Shown here one piece after another: positions 8,412 through 17,030 of a stretch of 64,000 bases of DNA (positions within the stretch are counted from its first letter, which is position 1; each line of letters opens with the position of its first letter). The notes beneath the pieces are model-generated. The model worked only from the letters and a program-made list of their open reading frames with translations. It ran no database searches and was not told the DNA's origin. The DNA comes from Candidatus Hydrogenedentota bacterium (lineage in GTDB: Bacteria; Hydrogenedentota; Hydrogenedentia; Hydrogenedentales; SLHB01): contig JADLGB010000216.1 of NCBI GenBank assembly GCA_020849535.1, positions 62,001 to 126,000 on the forward strand, written 5' to 3'. The translations under genes and the position numbers were made by a program.

Positions 8412-9506
8412 TCACTCCCCGAGGATGCCGCCCTGCATCTGGCCTAGCCGGATTCCCTGCAACATGAGGTTCAGCTCGGCGGGGTTGTCGGAGATCTCCA
8501 TCGCTGTCTCCGACGTAATCAGCTTGCCCTTGAGCAGGGAGTAAAGGCTGTCGTTGAACGATAGCATTCCCTCTTCGCGCCCCGCTTGAATGGCGAGCGG
8601 AATCTTCACGAGCCGGTTCTCTTTGATGAGCTTCTGCACCGATGGCGTGTTGATCAGCACCTCGCAGGTGGGCACGCGCCCGGAGCCGGAAGCACGTGGC
8701 AGCAGGCGCTGACACATGATCCCGCGCAGGTTCAAGGACAACTGCGAGCGCACTTGGTCTTGTTGGTCAGAAGGGAACAAGTCCACGATGCGGTCCACCG
8801 TTTGCATGGCATTGGCCGTGTGCAAGGTACTGAAGACGAGGTGTCCGGTCTCCGATGCACTGATGGCGGCCTGAAACGTCTCAAGGTCGCGCATCTCGCC
8901 CACGAGGATGACGTCCGGATCCTGACGCATCACGGACTTCATGGCCGTCGAGAAGCTCTCGGTGTCGATTTTGATCTCGCGCTGGTTGACGACCGCCTTC
9001 TTGTCCATGTGGGTATATTCGATGGGGTCCTCAATCGTGACGATATGGCATTTTCGCCGTTCGTTGATGTAATCGATGATGGCCGCGAGCGTGGTGGATT
9101 TCCCGCTACCCGTGGTCCCTGTAATCAGCACGAGGCCGCGCACGAGGTCTGAGAAGCGTTCCGCCGCCATCGGCAGGTGCAGTTCTTCAAAGCTCGGAAT
9201 GATCGACTTGATATGGCGGAACACCATCGAGACCGTGCCGCGTTGTTGAAACACATTGACGCGAAAACGCCCGAGTTCCGGGTCCGAATGGGCGAGGTCA
9301 ACCTCGTGGTGCTTATCAAATTCCGCGCGCTGGCGTTCGCTCAGCAGTTCCTGAAGGAGCGCGGCGATCTCCTTTTCCGTGAGCACGCGCTTGCGTGGAA
9401 TCAGTTGTCCGTCCACACGGAAATAGGGCGTCGAGTTCGTCTTAATATGGACGTCCGACGCCCCGCGTTCCGTTGCGCTCTGCAACAACTGCTTGAGCAG
9501 ACTCAC
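8412..9506 (-). CDS. pilT: Type IV pilus retraction ATPase PilT
   Basis: A 364-residue cytoplasmic hexameric ATPase of the GspE/PilT family that powers pilus retraction. The N-terminal PAS-like domain begins GASDVHIK; Walker A is GTTGSGKST (130-138), the Asp box lies near 160 (TIEDPIEYTH), Walker B is DVILVGEMRD (198-207) and the His box is HLVFSTLHTANA (222-233). Length is normal for PilT. Its start overlaps the ftsZ stop by 4 nt (ATGA), so it is translationally coupled to ftsZ, an unusual place for pilT. Prepilin peptidase and two pseudopilin-like genes occur elsewhere in the window. Confidence 0.96.
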   Translation of the reverse strand: MSLLKQLLQSATERGASDVHIKTNSTPYFRVDGQLIPRKRVLTEKEIAALLQELLSERQRAEFDKHHEVDLAHSDPELGRFRVNVFQQRGTVSMVFRHIKSIIPSFEELHLPMAAERFSDLVRGLVLITGTTGSGKSTTLAAIIDYINERRKCHIVTIEDPIEYTHMDKKAVVNQREIKIDTESFSTAMKSVMRQDPDVILVGEMRDLETFQAAISASETGHLVFSTLHTANAMQTVDRIVDLFPSDQQDQVRSQLSLNLRGIMCQRLLPRASGSGRVPTCEVLINTPSVQKLIKENRLVKIPLAIQAGREEGMLSFNDSLYSLLKGKLITSETAMEISDNPAELNLMLQGIRLGQMQGGILGE

Positions 9507-10738
9507 GTGCGTTTCATCCTCTTGCGCATGAATGCGGGGATTCCCAGGTCTTCTTCGGGCTCCCGCGGCGTGAATGGTGTGATCGTGTCATGCCGCGAGT
9601 ACTCCTCGCGCTCGTCGCGTTGTTCCTCGTCTGTGAAGAAGAGGATCTGCTCCGCGGGTCTTGCCTGCGCCGCAGGGGCCGCAATCTCTTCCTGAACCCT
9701 CGGCGCCGGAATCTCCTCGTCTGTGACTTCGAATGTGAGCGAGACCGTTTCCTGATCGGTCCGGCGCGGCATGATCGCTTCGTACGGGAATCCCGCCGCG
9801 ATCACCGTCACCTGGATCTCCGCGCAGGGCTCATCGTCCACCACGGCGCCGAAGATGATGTTCGCTTTCGGATGCGCGGCTTTCTGCACGCTGGTGACAG
9901 CCTCCAGGACTTCCCGCATACCCATGTCGCTGCCGCCTTTGACGTTCACGATCACGCCGACCGCGCCATCGATGCTCGACTTCTCGAGCAGCGGGCACAC
10001 AATCGCTTCCTGAGCGGCGCGCACCGCGCGTTTTTCATTTTCCCCACGCCCGATTCCCATCAACGCGCGGCCGCTGTCCTTCATGATAGTCCGCACGTCG
10101 GCGAAGTCCAAGTTGATCAGGCCGGGCAAGGTAATCAGTTCCGAGATCGCCCTCACCCCGTTGTGCAGAACCTCATCCGCCAGCCGGAACGCATTGAGGA
10201 AGGACACATTCTCATGGCACAGGAGTGCCAGCCGATCATTGGGTACGACGATCAGCGCGTCGACATGGTTCTCCAGCGCCGCGAGCCCCTTCAAGGCGTT
10301 CTCCATGCGCCCCACGCCTTCGAACTGGAACGGCAGCGTGACGATGGCCACGGTCAACGCGCCGGTTTCCCGCGCGATCTCCGCGACGATCGGGCTTGCG
10401 CCAGTCCCCGTGCCGCCGCCGAGCCCGGCCGTCAGGAAGATCATGTCCGCGCCGCTCAACACTTCCGTGATGCGGTCCCGATCGTCTTGGGCGGCCTTCT
10501 GGCCGGCTTCCGGCTTCGCACCCGCGCCCAGCCCGACCGTGCCGATCTGCAGCCGCGTGCCGGCGGGGGAGTGCTTCAGCGCTTGGGCGTCCGTGTTGAT
10601 GGTGATGAACTCGACATCTTTCATGCCGGCCTCGATCATGCGGCCCACCGCGTTGCCGCCACCGCCGCCGATGCCGCACACCTTGATCACCGCCTGTTGA
10701 TCGAAGGACGAGAACTCGTCGGAAATTCCCATCGTCAT
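9503..10738 (-). CDS. ftsZ: Cell division GTPase FtsZ
   Basis: Tubulin-like GTPase forming the division ring, 411 residues. The nucleotide site shows CGIGGGGGNAV near 21-31, the tubulin signature GGGTGTG at 107-113, and the T7-loop residues NLDFADVRTIM near 215. The C-terminus (DLGIPAFMRKR) is the conserved peptide that binds FtsA, ZipA or SepF-like anchors, after an acidic linker. ATG 10738 is chosen because GGGAGA lies 7 nt upstream; longer in-frame starts reach 10795. It follows ftsQ by 71 nt and overlaps pilT by 4 nt. No ftsA lies between ftsQ and ftsZ. Confidence 0.97.
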   Translation of the reverse strand: MTMGISDEFSSFDQQAVIKVCGIGGGGGNAVGRMIEAGMKDVEFITINTDAQALKHSPAGTRLQIGTVGLGAGAKPEAGQKAAQDDRDRITEVLSGADMIFLTAGLGGGTGTGASPIVAEIARETGALTVAIVTLPFQFEGVGRMENALKGLAALENHVDALIVVPNDRLALLCHENVSFLNAFRLADEVLHNGVRAISELITLPGLINLDFADVRTIMKDSGRALMGIGRGENEKRAVRAAQEAIVCPLLEKSSIDGAVGVIVNVKGGSDMGMREVLEAVTSVQKAAHPKANIIFGAVVDDEPCAEIQVTVIAAGFPYEAIMPRRTDQETVSLTFEVTDEEIPAPRVQEEIAAPAAQARPAEQILFFTDEEQRDEREEYSRHDTITPFTPREPEEDLGIPAFMRKRMKRT

Positions 10739-10809
10739 TGGCCCATCTCCCATGCTGTTGGCCGTCCATCTCCGCGGCCGGCTGCTTCCCTGCATTTGGA
10801 TTCAGTCCC

Positions 10810-11601
10810 CTATAAACACGCCACATCGCGGTCAAACCGCAGATCGACGTATTCCCTGCAATTCAACTCACCACCCCGGTACTCCCACACGGTCTGCAAG
10901 TTAGCCGCTTGCTGCACCGCATCTCCGCGGCCCCAGCGAATTTCGCACGGCAATTCATCGCAATACATCCGCACGTCGCTTGCGCTGGGTGCGGCGATCT
11001 CCGACACGGTCAGCGTCTGGGCAAGATTGGTCTTCGTGAACGCGTCCCACACGTCCATGGCCTCGCGCAGCGAAGGCTGCTCGATCCGCGCACCCGGCCC
11101 CACGCTTGCCACTCCCGGAATCTGCGTGATCAGCGGTCCCGGATACGGCGCGCCATCTTCCAGCTTGCGCAGCACGACCCCTTCGCCGTCGATCTCGAAA
11201 CACTGATTGCGGACCATCAGCGTCGCCACCGGGACTCGCTCCTCCACGGTGATCGACACCATATCCGGGTAGATACGCGTCACGCGGCATTTCTTTACAT
11301 ACGGCAGTGCACCCACCCGCGCGCGTATTTCCGACGCTTGCAGGAAGAGAATATTGTCCTCGTTCGTGATGCCCGAAGCGCCGACGACATCGTTCGCATC
11401 CAGACGCTCCGTTCCATCCACCTTGATCGTCTTGACCAGAAAATAGGTCGATTCGTTTACGTATTTGTAGAAGGCATAGGCGGCCGCCACCGTCACCGCG
11501 CACGCGAAGAGCGTGGCGAGAATTGAATCCGCATTGCGTCGGATGGACCGCCGCGTGGCTCCTGGCCGCACTTGACGCGTCTCTGTAAACCCCGCACTCA
11601 T
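10810..11601 (-). CDS. ftsQ: Cell division protein FtsQ
   Basis: A 263-residue bitopic inner-membrane protein. A basic N-terminus is followed by one transmembrane helix (about 26-47), a POTRA domain (FLVKTIKVDGTERLDANDVVGASGI ... about 52-125) and the FtsQ beta domain with the VTRIYPDMVSITVEERVPVA segment. In division it links FtsL/FtsB to the septal machinery from the periplasmic side. The start overlaps the murC stop by 4 nt. The C-terminal Cys residues (MYCDELPCE, NCRE) may form disulfides. Confidence 0.93.
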   Translation of the reverse strand: MSAGFTETRQVRPGATRRSIRRNADSILATLFACAVTVAAAYAFYKYVNESTYFLVKTIKVDGTERLDANDVVGASGITNEDNILFLQASEIRARVGALPYVKKCRVTRIYPDMVSITVEERVPVATLMVRNQCFEIDGEGVVLRKLEDGAPYPGPLITQIPGVASVGPGARIEQPSLREAMDVWDAFTKTNLAQTLTVSEIAAPSASDVRMYCDELPCEIRWGRGDAVQQAANLQTVWEYRGGELNCREYVDLRFDRDVACL

Positions 11602-13031
11602 TTCCGCTGGCGAAGCTCCTTCAAAATCTCCGGCGCGATCCGGTTGATGTTGCCCGCGCCCAGCACGAGAACCACGTCGCCCCCCTCGAGGTCCGGCGCG
11701 AGGACTCCCGGCACGTCGTTCATGTCGTTTACCAGCGCCACGTGGCTCGCGCCCTTGTCCCGCGCGGCGTTCACGATAAGCCCGGAATCCACGCCCGGCA
11801 TGGGATCTTCGCGGGAGGGATAGATATCCGTCACGAGAACCCGGTCAAACGCGCTTAACACGCGCGCAAAATCTTCATAGAAGAACTTGGTCCGGCTGAA
11901 CAGGTGCGGCTGGAACACCCCGATGATGCGTTTGGGCTGAACCCAGCGCACCGCTTCGAGCGTGCTCGCGATCTCCGTGGGATGGTGCGCGTAATCCTCG
12001 ACCACGGTCACGCCCGCGTGCTCGCCGCACACCTGCAATCGGCGCTGCACGCCATCGTACAATTTGAGTCCATCTGCGATGTGGCCAAACTTCATTCCCA
12101 GGCACAGCCCCACCGCGCACGCCGCGAGCGCGTTCCGTACATTGTGCGCGCCCACCGCGTTGAAGGTCAGCGTGCCCAGGCGGCCCGTCTGGCCCAGGCG
12201 CTCATCGTGGCTGGTCACGTCCACGCGCGTCCGCAGTCCCGCGAGCTGCGACGCGGCCGCACCCATTCCTGTGGCGCAAAGCGAGGCGTTGGACCCTTGC
12301 AGGCCCGCGCCCTCCTCCATGCCGTAGGTGATGCAGACGCTGTCGATGTTCTTCAGAACCGACCGGCAACTGGGGTCGTCCCAGCACACAATCGAGTAGC
12401 CGTAGAAGGGCACCCCATTGCAGAATTCGACGAAGGCACGCTTGATGTTGTCCAGCGTGCCGTAATACTCGAGGTGCTCCGCGTCCATGTTCGTGACGAC
12501 AGCAATGGTGGGGTGGAGGCGCAGGAACGAGCCGTCGTGCTCATCGGCCTCGGCGACGAGATAGTCGCCCGTGCCCCAACGCGCGTTCGTTCCACTCCGG
12601 TGGAGGATGCCGCCGACGATACTCGTCGCGCCGATGTTCGCCCGATCGAGGATCGCGCTGATCATCGAGGTCGTCGTGGTCTTGCCATGCGTGCCGCCCA
12701 CGGCGATCGCGTTCGGCTTGAGCCGCATCAGGTCGGCCAGCAAATCGCTCCGGTGAATGACCGGCACACTGCGGTCTCGCGCGGCCACCACCTCAGGATT
12801 GGCATCGCTCACCGCTGCTGAAATAACCACAATCCCAGCGTCTCCAAGATTCGCGGGATCGTGCCCTTCACGAAAGCGTAGGCCATACTGCTCGAGCCGG
12901 TCCGTGATCTCGCTGGCCTTCAAGTCCGAACCGGAGACCTCATGCCCCAGATTGATCAGAATCTCGGCGAGTCCGCTCATGCCAATACCGCCGACCCCGA
13001 CCATATGGACTTTTCGTTTCAGGCCGTTCAC
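11598..13031 (-). CDS. murC: UDP-N-acetylmuramate--L-alanine ligase MurC
   Basis: A 477-residue cytoplasmic Mur ligase adding L-Ala to UDP-MurNAc in peptidoglycan synthesis. The N-terminal Rossmann motif is GVGGIGMSGLAE (12-23), the ATP P-loop GGTHGKTTT (112-120), then NMDAEHLEYYG, and a C-terminal ligase domain with VVEDYAHHPTEI and FQPHLFSRTK. Length is normal. It is the first gene of murC-ftsQ-ftsZ-pilT; murB and ddl, which often follow murC, are absent. It shows that this organism makes peptidoglycan. Confidence 0.97.
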   Translation of the reverse strand: MNGLKRKVHMVGVGGIGMSGLAEILINLGHEVSGSDLKASEITDRLEQYGLRFREGHDPANLGDAGIVVISAAVSDANPEVVAARDRSVPVIHRSDLLADLMRLKPNAIAVGGTHGKTTTTSMISAILDRANIGATSIVGGILHRSGTNARWGTGDYLVAEADEHDGSFLRLHPTIAVVTNMDAEHLEYYGTLDNIKRAFVEFCNGVPFYGYSIVCWDDPSCRSVLKNIDSVCITYGMEEGAGLQGSNASLCATGMGAAASQLAGLRTRVDVTSHDERLGQTGRLGTLTFNAVGAHNVRNALAACAVGLCLGMKFGHIADGLKLYDGVQRRLQVCGEHAGVTVVEDYAHHPTEIASTLEAVRWVQPKRIIGVFQPHLFSRTKFFYEDFARVLSAFDRVLVTDIYPSREDPMPGVDSGLIVNAARDKGASHVALVNDMNDVPGVLAPDLEGGDVVLVLGAGNINRIAPEILKELRQRK

Positions 13032-13343
13032 CTATCCTGCTCCTACCCAATATGTTGTGGCTCGCCCCAGTATAGCACAAGCGCCACCACAAGTGAAGGG
13101 GGTAGGGGACTGGGGGGACGCAAGATTTAGGGGGTCACATCAAAGGCCGGGACGGGCTTTGAGCTTTGTGTAAAAGAGCGGTCCAAAAGAACTTACCGAT
13201 GCGGCAGCGCTGCGGGAAGTCCTGGGCCTGATGCAGGGATATGGGAAGTTCATGTATCCACGGAAAAAGCACCTCTGCGAGGAAAATACCCCGCAGAGGT
13301 GCTTGGAGGTGCGACTGCCCTCGCCTACTTCTGCGTCATGCGA
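13032..13343. other. Intergenic region with murC promoter side and pseudopilin 3' end
   Basis: Both flanking genes are on the minus strand. The region must carry the murC-operon promoter near 13032-13100 (TATAGC-like sequence at 13070-13075, not convincing) and the terminator of the pseudopilin gene. I see no credible coding sequence here. Confidence 0.5.
13262..13304 (-). terminator. Rho-independent terminator of the pseudopilin-like gene
   Basis: On the minus strand AAGCACCTCTGCG pairs perfectly over 13 bp with CGCAGAGGTGCTT around a 12-nt loop and runs into five T residues (plus-strand A run 13264-13268). It sits 40 nt after the stop of the gene ending at 13344. Confidence 0.88.
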
Positions 13344-14348
13344 TTAGGGGATGTGCTGGACGTATGCTACGAAATCGCCCCATGGCTGGTTTACAGGGAA
13401 CTTACCATTCGCATCATACTTGCGAAACTCCACATGCCCATCCATGTAAAGGACGTTCGACCCACCGGGAATGTGGTTCATCGTCGTGCCAGTGCCATCA
13501 GTGGGCGTCGTGCTGATTTGGTCCCACATCGTCGCGATGTCTGATTGAGCCTTGGCGCTGCCTGCGGGATTATTGATATCGGTAACCAGGAAGCGCTCGA
13601 TGCCCTCGCGCAGCCGATTAATTGTGGTGCTTCCCGAGTTGCCCAAAGTCGCCGCTACAGTGAGACTACCTTCCATTTTGGCGCGGAAGTTGGTGCCCGC
13701 CGGATACACTCCTAAATCGTTCTTGGTCAAAATGTCCGGCAGCAGCCCGTTCAGCGCGCTGACCATTTGAAGCGGAAGGTGAAAATCGTGGTACCCGGAG
13801 ACTGCTGCAGGAACGGTCTGATAGGGATCGTCGCCGTCCGCTCCATCAACCAACCAACCGAGGTACTGGTAACTGTCGGCATGACCGCTTGCTTGACCTG
13901 CACCGATGCAGGGCGTGCCGCCAGTGCTGAATTGGGCCACGATTTCCAGGTGCTCCTCGATATCCTCGCTCGCGTCCGGGTCAGACGGACAACGGAACAC
14001 GTTCCAGTCCGTTAGATACTCTGGGTAGATGGTCTCTGACAGCGGCGCAATCTCGATCCCTACCTGGTAGTTACACCCGTCGTAGGTCGCCTCATCGGAT
14101 GGGTCAATTCCATCATCATCCGTGAGGAAGAAATCCGCACCCTGCATGGGCGGGAAATTGCCGCCCGATTCATTCGCATACATCTTGTAGACGATACCCA
14201 TTTGCTTCAGGTTATTCTGACAACTCGCCCGACGGGCCGCTTCGCGCGCCCGCGCCAGGGCAGGCAGCAGAATGGCCGCCAGAATGCCGATGATAGCGAT
14301 GACTACAAGCAATTCGATCAGCGTGAAACCTCTTTTACGCGTACTCAT
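13344..14348 (-). CDS. Pseudopilin-like protein with prepilin signal and DGH C-terminal motif
   Basis: A 334-residue exported protein of the DUF1559-like pseudopilin group. After a short basic leader comes G^FTLIELLVVIAIIGILAAI, cleaved by prepilin peptidase after Gly, then a long amphipathic helix (LPALARAREAARRASCQNNLKQMG) and a globular domain with a few Cys. Near the C-terminus are REGIERFLVTDINNP and HIPGGSNVLYMDGHVEF, a variant of the H-X9-DG motif with ten residues before DG. ATG 14348 fits the leader; a longer start at 14375 only adds a non-signal extension. Divergent from a paralogue at 14713. Role probably in a type II-like or surface pseudopilus system (inference). Confidence 0.9.
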   Translation of the reverse strand: MSTRKRGFTLIELLVVIAIIGILAAILLPALARAREAARRASCQNNLKQMGIVYKMYANESGGNFPPMQGADFFLTDDDGIDPSDEATYDGCNYQVGIEIAPLSETIYPEYLTDWNVFRCPSDPDASEDIEEHLEIVAQFSTGGTPCIGAGQASGHADSYQYLGWLVDGADGDDPYQTVPAAVSGYHDFHLPLQMVSALNGLLPDILTKNDLGVYPAGTNFRAKMEGSLTVAATLGNSGSTTINRLREGIERFLVTDINNPAGSAKAQSDIATMWDQISTTPTDGTGTTMNHIPGGSNVLYMDGHVEFRKYDANGKFPVNQPWGDFVAYVQHIP

Positions 14349-14712
14349 TAGTCTGGTACTCCATGATGGTGGCAAAGCCCCGCGGCCCGGTTTGGTTGCC
14401 TGTACACGGGCACCCCTCCCGCCACGTCCCCGCCACGGTAAGCGCCAATCGCATGTCTTCAGTTAGAAATTGGTTAGAGTTCTGTTGGAACCGGCGTGCG
14501 GACCCCCATTGGTTTGCGTTGCCCGATGACTCCCGCAGCCTGCCCCAGTTTCTTGATCGTTCTCACCTCCTTGCGTCATTGTGTGTGCTAGGAATCGCCG
14601 GTGTCTGCCCAACAGACACCCCGCTTCCAGCGCGTAGAGCAGTCTACCACACGGCATTGAAGTTCGGCCAAGGAAAAATTCCGGAACATTCCAACTCGAG
14701 GGAGGGACGCCC
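14349..14712. other. Divergent intergenic region between two pseudopilin-like genes
   Basis: This 364-bp region carries the 5' ends of two divergent paralogues. A hairpin GGTGTCTG / CAGACACC with a 5-nt loop lies at 14600-14620, and GAGGGAGGG precedes the plus-strand start. No convincing ORF; promoters could not be assigned. Confidence 0.5.
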
Positions 14713-15681
14713 ATGAGCATCGGAAATCACCGCCGCGGTTTCACACTGATCGAACTCCTTGTCGTCATCGCCATCATCGGCATTCTGGCGGCCATCTTGC
14801 TGCCCGCCCTGGCCCGAGCGCGCGAGGCCGCGCGACGCGCCGCCTGCGCCAACAACCTCAAACAGTTCGGACTCATCTTCTCCATGTACTCGAGCGAGGT
14901 CCGTGGCGGCAAACTCCCATCCAGGCAGATCGAGCGCAACGATGGACGACCCAGCCGGGAAATGATCTTCAATGACCTGGACCTATATCCCGAATACCTG
15001 ACCGACTGGAACCTGGTGTGGTGTCCCTCCTGGACCGCCCAGGCGGGCCCCGTCGCGCGCTATGACGCCAAGACCGACCGCGGCAGCAATGGCAATGGCC
15101 GCATCGACCTCGGCGAAATCACCAAAGAACCTTACGACTACTGCGGCTGGATGATCCTGGAGGACCGAAACGTCCTTGGCGATACCCTGCTGGCCCTGGT
15201 CGGCTCCGATGGCAAAGTCATCGGTTCGCCTGACCAATACGGCCGTTTCACGGAAGGCCAGATGGCCACGGGTCCCTTCGGGGAATTGGGGCTCGCCAGT
15301 TTCGCATCCCACGGCGCCGCCAGCGACGCGGACTATGACTTCTCAAGCACCTTCCCAGGCACCCAGGCGAATGGCGGCAGCAAGCTCTACAGGTTACGGG
15401 AGGGGATTGAGCGGTTTCTGGTGACGGACGTCAACAATCCCGCATCGAGCGCGGGCTCCGCCAGCCGGGTTCCGGTGTTGTGGGACCACGTCACGGCGGA
15501 AGTGATCTCCTTTGCGCACATCCCCGGCGGCATCAACGTGCTCTATCTCGACGGCCACGTCGAGTTCCTCAGATACTTGGGTGTCGCCGGCACCCAGTTC
15601 CCCGCGACCGCCGCCCACGCGGTTTCATCAGGCACCTACGGCCACCTCTTCAACGGCGTGGGGGACCCAACGGCTTGGTAG
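14713..15681 (+). CDS. Pseudopilin-like protein with prepilin signal and DGH C-terminal motif
   Basis: A 322-residue paralogue of the divergent protein. The leader ends RRG^FTLIELLVVIAIIGILAAI and is followed by the same helix (ARAREAARRAACANNLKQFG). The C-terminal half repeats the family's REGIERFLVTDVNNP and HIPGGINVLYLDGHVEF segments, then QFPATAAHAV. Substrate of the prepilin peptidase encoded at 24384-25247 by inference. ATG 14713 lies after GAGGGAGGG. Such proteins are expanded in Planctomycetes, Lentisphaerae and Hydrogenedentes, and their exact role is unsettled. Confidence 0.9.
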   Translation: MSIGNHRRGFTLIELLVVIAIIGILAAILLPALARAREAARRAACANNLKQFGLIFSMYSSEVRGGKLPSRQIERNDGRPSREMIFNDLDLYPEYLTDWNLVWCPSWTAQAGPVARYDAKTDRGSNGNGRIDLGEITKEPYDYCGWMILEDRNVLGDTLLALVGSDGKVIGSPDQYGRFTEGQMATGPFGELGLASFASHGAASDADYDFSSTFPGTQANGGSKLYRLREGIERFLVTDVNNPASSAGSASRVPVLWDHVTAEVISFAHIPGGINVLYLDGHVEFLRYLGVAGTQFPATAAHAVSSGTYGHLFNGVGDPTAW

Positions 15682-15721
15682 GCAGTCACCACAAATATAC
15701 TACGCCACTATTCCTGCTCTT

Positions 15722-16059
15722 TTATGGAGTGCGGAGGCTTGCCTCTGCTTTGACTGAGCAGGCTTGCCTGCGGCATGTGACCTTGGCTCCCTGGGATGTT
15801 TTGAAGACCCAGTCTGTGCCAAGTAAAGACACAGGCGAGGGCGCCTGTGCCACACGTCTATCTCCAACGATTCATCCTTTTCAGTTCTCTGGAATCTTCG
15901 GGGAAGCCAGAGACAAAGCGAAAGGAAGTAGAACTCCAGACAGGGCAAGCACGTGTGGCATAGCCGCCCTCGGCTGTGCTCTTCTCTTACTGGGCCTTCC
16001 CCACATGCCGCAGGCAAGCCTGCTTCGCTAAAGCAGAGGCAAGCCTCCGCACTCCATAA
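15722..16059. repeat. Nested imperfect inverted repeat (MITE/REP-like), about 338 bp
   Basis: Outer arms 15722-15779 and 16002-16059 are 58 bp each and complementary except for a 6-bp internal block. Each arm contains two mini-palindromes (GGAGGCTTGCCTC and GCAGGCTTGCCTGC). An inner pair shares CGAGGGCG and TGCCACACGT on opposite strands (about 15830-15857 and 15949-15976). The whole region between the pseudopilin gene and the lipoprotein gene is occupied by this structure; I see no gene in it. Confidence 0.85.
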
Positions 16060-16083
16060 CGTGCCTCCGCTGTGAGCAACCCC

Positions 16084-16824
16084 CTATGGTGTCACCGTCG
16101 CTGTCGTGCCGAGCGAGCCCAGGAACTGCGTCACCGACGCGGCGACCTCCTGAAGGGCCTTGGACTCCGCCTCGTGGTAGGCCTTGTCCACTGTCTCGTC
16201 AAAGCTGAGGTCTTCCTTCGCTTTACTCGCGCGCACCTCTTCGAAGCCGACTGTGGTGAAAGGTACCGTACCGCTGCGGACATCAAGCAGCGCCGCCTCG
16301 ACCGTGCAATAGGCTTTCACCTGATCGGATTGGGTCGCGCGGTACTTCTCATAGGAACCGGTATTCTGCCGGTAGATCAGCAGCAGATCCGCCTGGTAGC
16401 GCGCGGCCGCCTCGCGTAGATAGGGTACCGTGTGCCGTTCCGGTATGAGAATGCCCGGCAGCGCGGTGGCCGCGGCAATCCGGGGACACTGCCTCAATGC
16501 CGCAAGAAAACTTTCCGTTGTCTGCTGGCCCAGCACGGGCGACGATTCACTCCAGTACCGCGTGTTCTGACCCAACTGCATGACGGCCATCCGTGCCGTT
16601 TCGGGAAGCGTGACCGGTGTCGATAGGATGCGTGCGATGTCCTCGTTGCTGAGCACCGCCTGATCGGAGGAGAAGAGGGAGCCCGTGTCTTGGTTAGCGT
16701 CGGAGCCCCACGAATAGCCCACGCCGTTGATACTTGGCATCGACTTTTTCGATTTGCAGTCTGCCCCGAGAATCAGCACGATCGTCAGCATACAAATCCA
16801 GACGGTCCGGCAGTTGAGTTTCAT
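16084..16824 (-). CDS. Putative lipoprotein, CsgG/TolB-like fold possible
   Basis: A 246-residue protein with a lipoprotein signal (CMLTIVLILGADC, cleavage before the Cys). The mature part has an RMAVMQLG strand, a LLLIYRQNTGSYEKY segment and alternating helices, which recalls CsgG/GNA1162-type outer-membrane lipoproteins, but the match is weak. AAGGAGGG lies immediately upstream of ATG 16824; an in-frame ATG at 16965 would place the signal peptide internally, so it is rejected. Role unknown. Confidence 0.72.
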   Translation of the reverse strand: MKLNCRTVWICMLTIVLILGADCKSKKSMPSINGVGYSWGSDANQDTGSLFSSDQAVLSNEDIARILSTPVTLPETARMAVMQLGQNTRYWSESSPVLGQQTTESFLAALRQCPRIAAATALPGILIPERHTVPYLREAAARYQADLLLIYRQNTGSYEKYRATQSDQVKAYCTVEAALLDVRSGTVPFTTVGFEEVRASKAKEDLSFDETVDKAYHEAESKALQEVAASVTQFLGSLGTTATVTP

Positions 16825-16926
16825 AGACCCTCCTTCCGCAATGCAGTTGGTGTGGACCCAACTGACTAATACCCCTGTGCGAGAGGAAGTTGCAGGTGGA
16901 CAACACCAGCAATGGCCCGGTAGGTC

Positions 16927-16963
16927 GAAGAGCACAGCCACGCTCTGCGTGGCTGTGCTCTTC
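16927..16963. repeat. Perfect 17-bp hairpin, REP-like palindrome
   Basis: GAAGAGCACAGCCACGC (16927-16943) and its exact complement (16947-16963) enclose a 3-nt loop. No T run follows on either strand, so it is not a clear terminator. It shares AAGAGCACAGCC with the inner part of the nested repeat at 15722-16059, which suggests one family. Confidence 0.75.
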
Positions 16964-17030
16964 ATTCACATTGCCACACGCTTTCTCAACCCGCTACAAT
17001 CAATCCACATACTCAGGGGGAGGATTACTC

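Noticed and set aside
9590..11206. 538-residue plus-strand frame over ftsZ/ftsQ
   Set aside because: Exactly antisense to two clear genes; low-complexity Arg/His-rich composition typical of a high-GC shadow frame.
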